Source of the DNA: an uncultured Chloroflexota bacterium
Lineage (GTDB): Bacteria > Chloroflexota > Anaerolineae > Caldilineales > Caldilineaceae
Length of the DNA: 8,366 nt
Direction of reading: 5' to 3'
Assembly: GCA_903858085.1 (NCBI GenBank)
Contig: CAIOHJ010000057.1
Location: 1-8,366, forward strand
The position numbers and the translations under genes are program-made. Below are positions 8,344 through 8,366 of the stretch, piece after piece. The number at the start of each line of letters is the position of its first letter. Position 1 is the stretch's first letter. The notes under the pieces are model-generated. The model made no database searches. It saw nothing but the letters and a program-made list of their open reading frames with translations, and had not been told where the DNA came from.

Positions 8344-8366
8344 GGCCGCGCGTTTTTACGCCGTCG

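Overview
The window is a GC-rich bacterial chromosomal segment carrying seven clear protein genes plus one very small one, arranged as two diverging blocks. The minus-strand block, in transcription order, is a major facilitator transporter (4366-3185), a SufR-type Fe-S-sensing repressor (3067-2405), sufC (2280-1474) and sufB (1404 running off the left edge). The plus-strand block is queG (4535-5782), a DUF4013-type membrane protein (5921-6628), a glutamate-1-semialdehyde-aminomutase-like class III aminotransferase (6689-8002) and a 40-residue single-helix membrane protein (8221-8343). The organism cannot be fixed from sequence alone. A sufR-sufC-sufB order on one strand, the DUF4013 protein and the high GC content would suit a filamentous or thermophilic Chloroflexota (Caldilinea/Anaerolineae-like) bacterium; this is an inference of modest confidence.

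Suf block (1-3190, minus). A promoter with TTGACA, a 17-nt spacer and TAAAGT lies between the transporter stop codon and sufR. A perfect palindrome overlaps its -35 box and an AT-rich, directly repeated tract sits just upstream of that box. The regulator has a winged helix-turn-helix and four C-terminal cysteines of the kind that ligate a Fe-S cluster. Two abutting palindromes made of GTTG/CAAC half-sites fill part of the sufR-sufC gap. The simplest model is a self-regulated sufR-sufC-sufB(-further suf genes) operon that represses itself when Fe-S supply is sufficient. SufC is the ATPase and SufB the scaffold of the cluster-assembly complex; sufD and sufS are not in the window and may follow beyond the left edge.

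Middle (3185-5782). The transporter and queG are divergent around a 168-bp intergenic region that contains a candidate promoter for each. QueG performs the last step of queuosine formation on tRNA. It holds two [4Fe-4S] clusters, so it is a client of the Suf system next door, although there is no sign of shared transcription. Its gene carries the most striking local oddity in the window: an in-frame 15-bp minisatellite of six nearly identical units, encoding (L/P)LVPE repeats just before the ferredoxin-like cluster domain.

Right part (5783-8366). The DUF4013 membrane protein and the aminotransferase follow queG on the same strand, separated by gaps of 138 and 60 nt that contain hairpins. After the aminotransferase comes a 218-nt intergenic stretch with a terminator-like hairpin, a possible promoter and an inverted repeat next to a strong ribosome binding site. 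That site serves a 40-residue membrane peptide of unknown function. No RNA gene, insertion sequence, CRISPR array or phage feature was seen. The long open frames antisense to the real genes are products of the GC-rich codon pattern.
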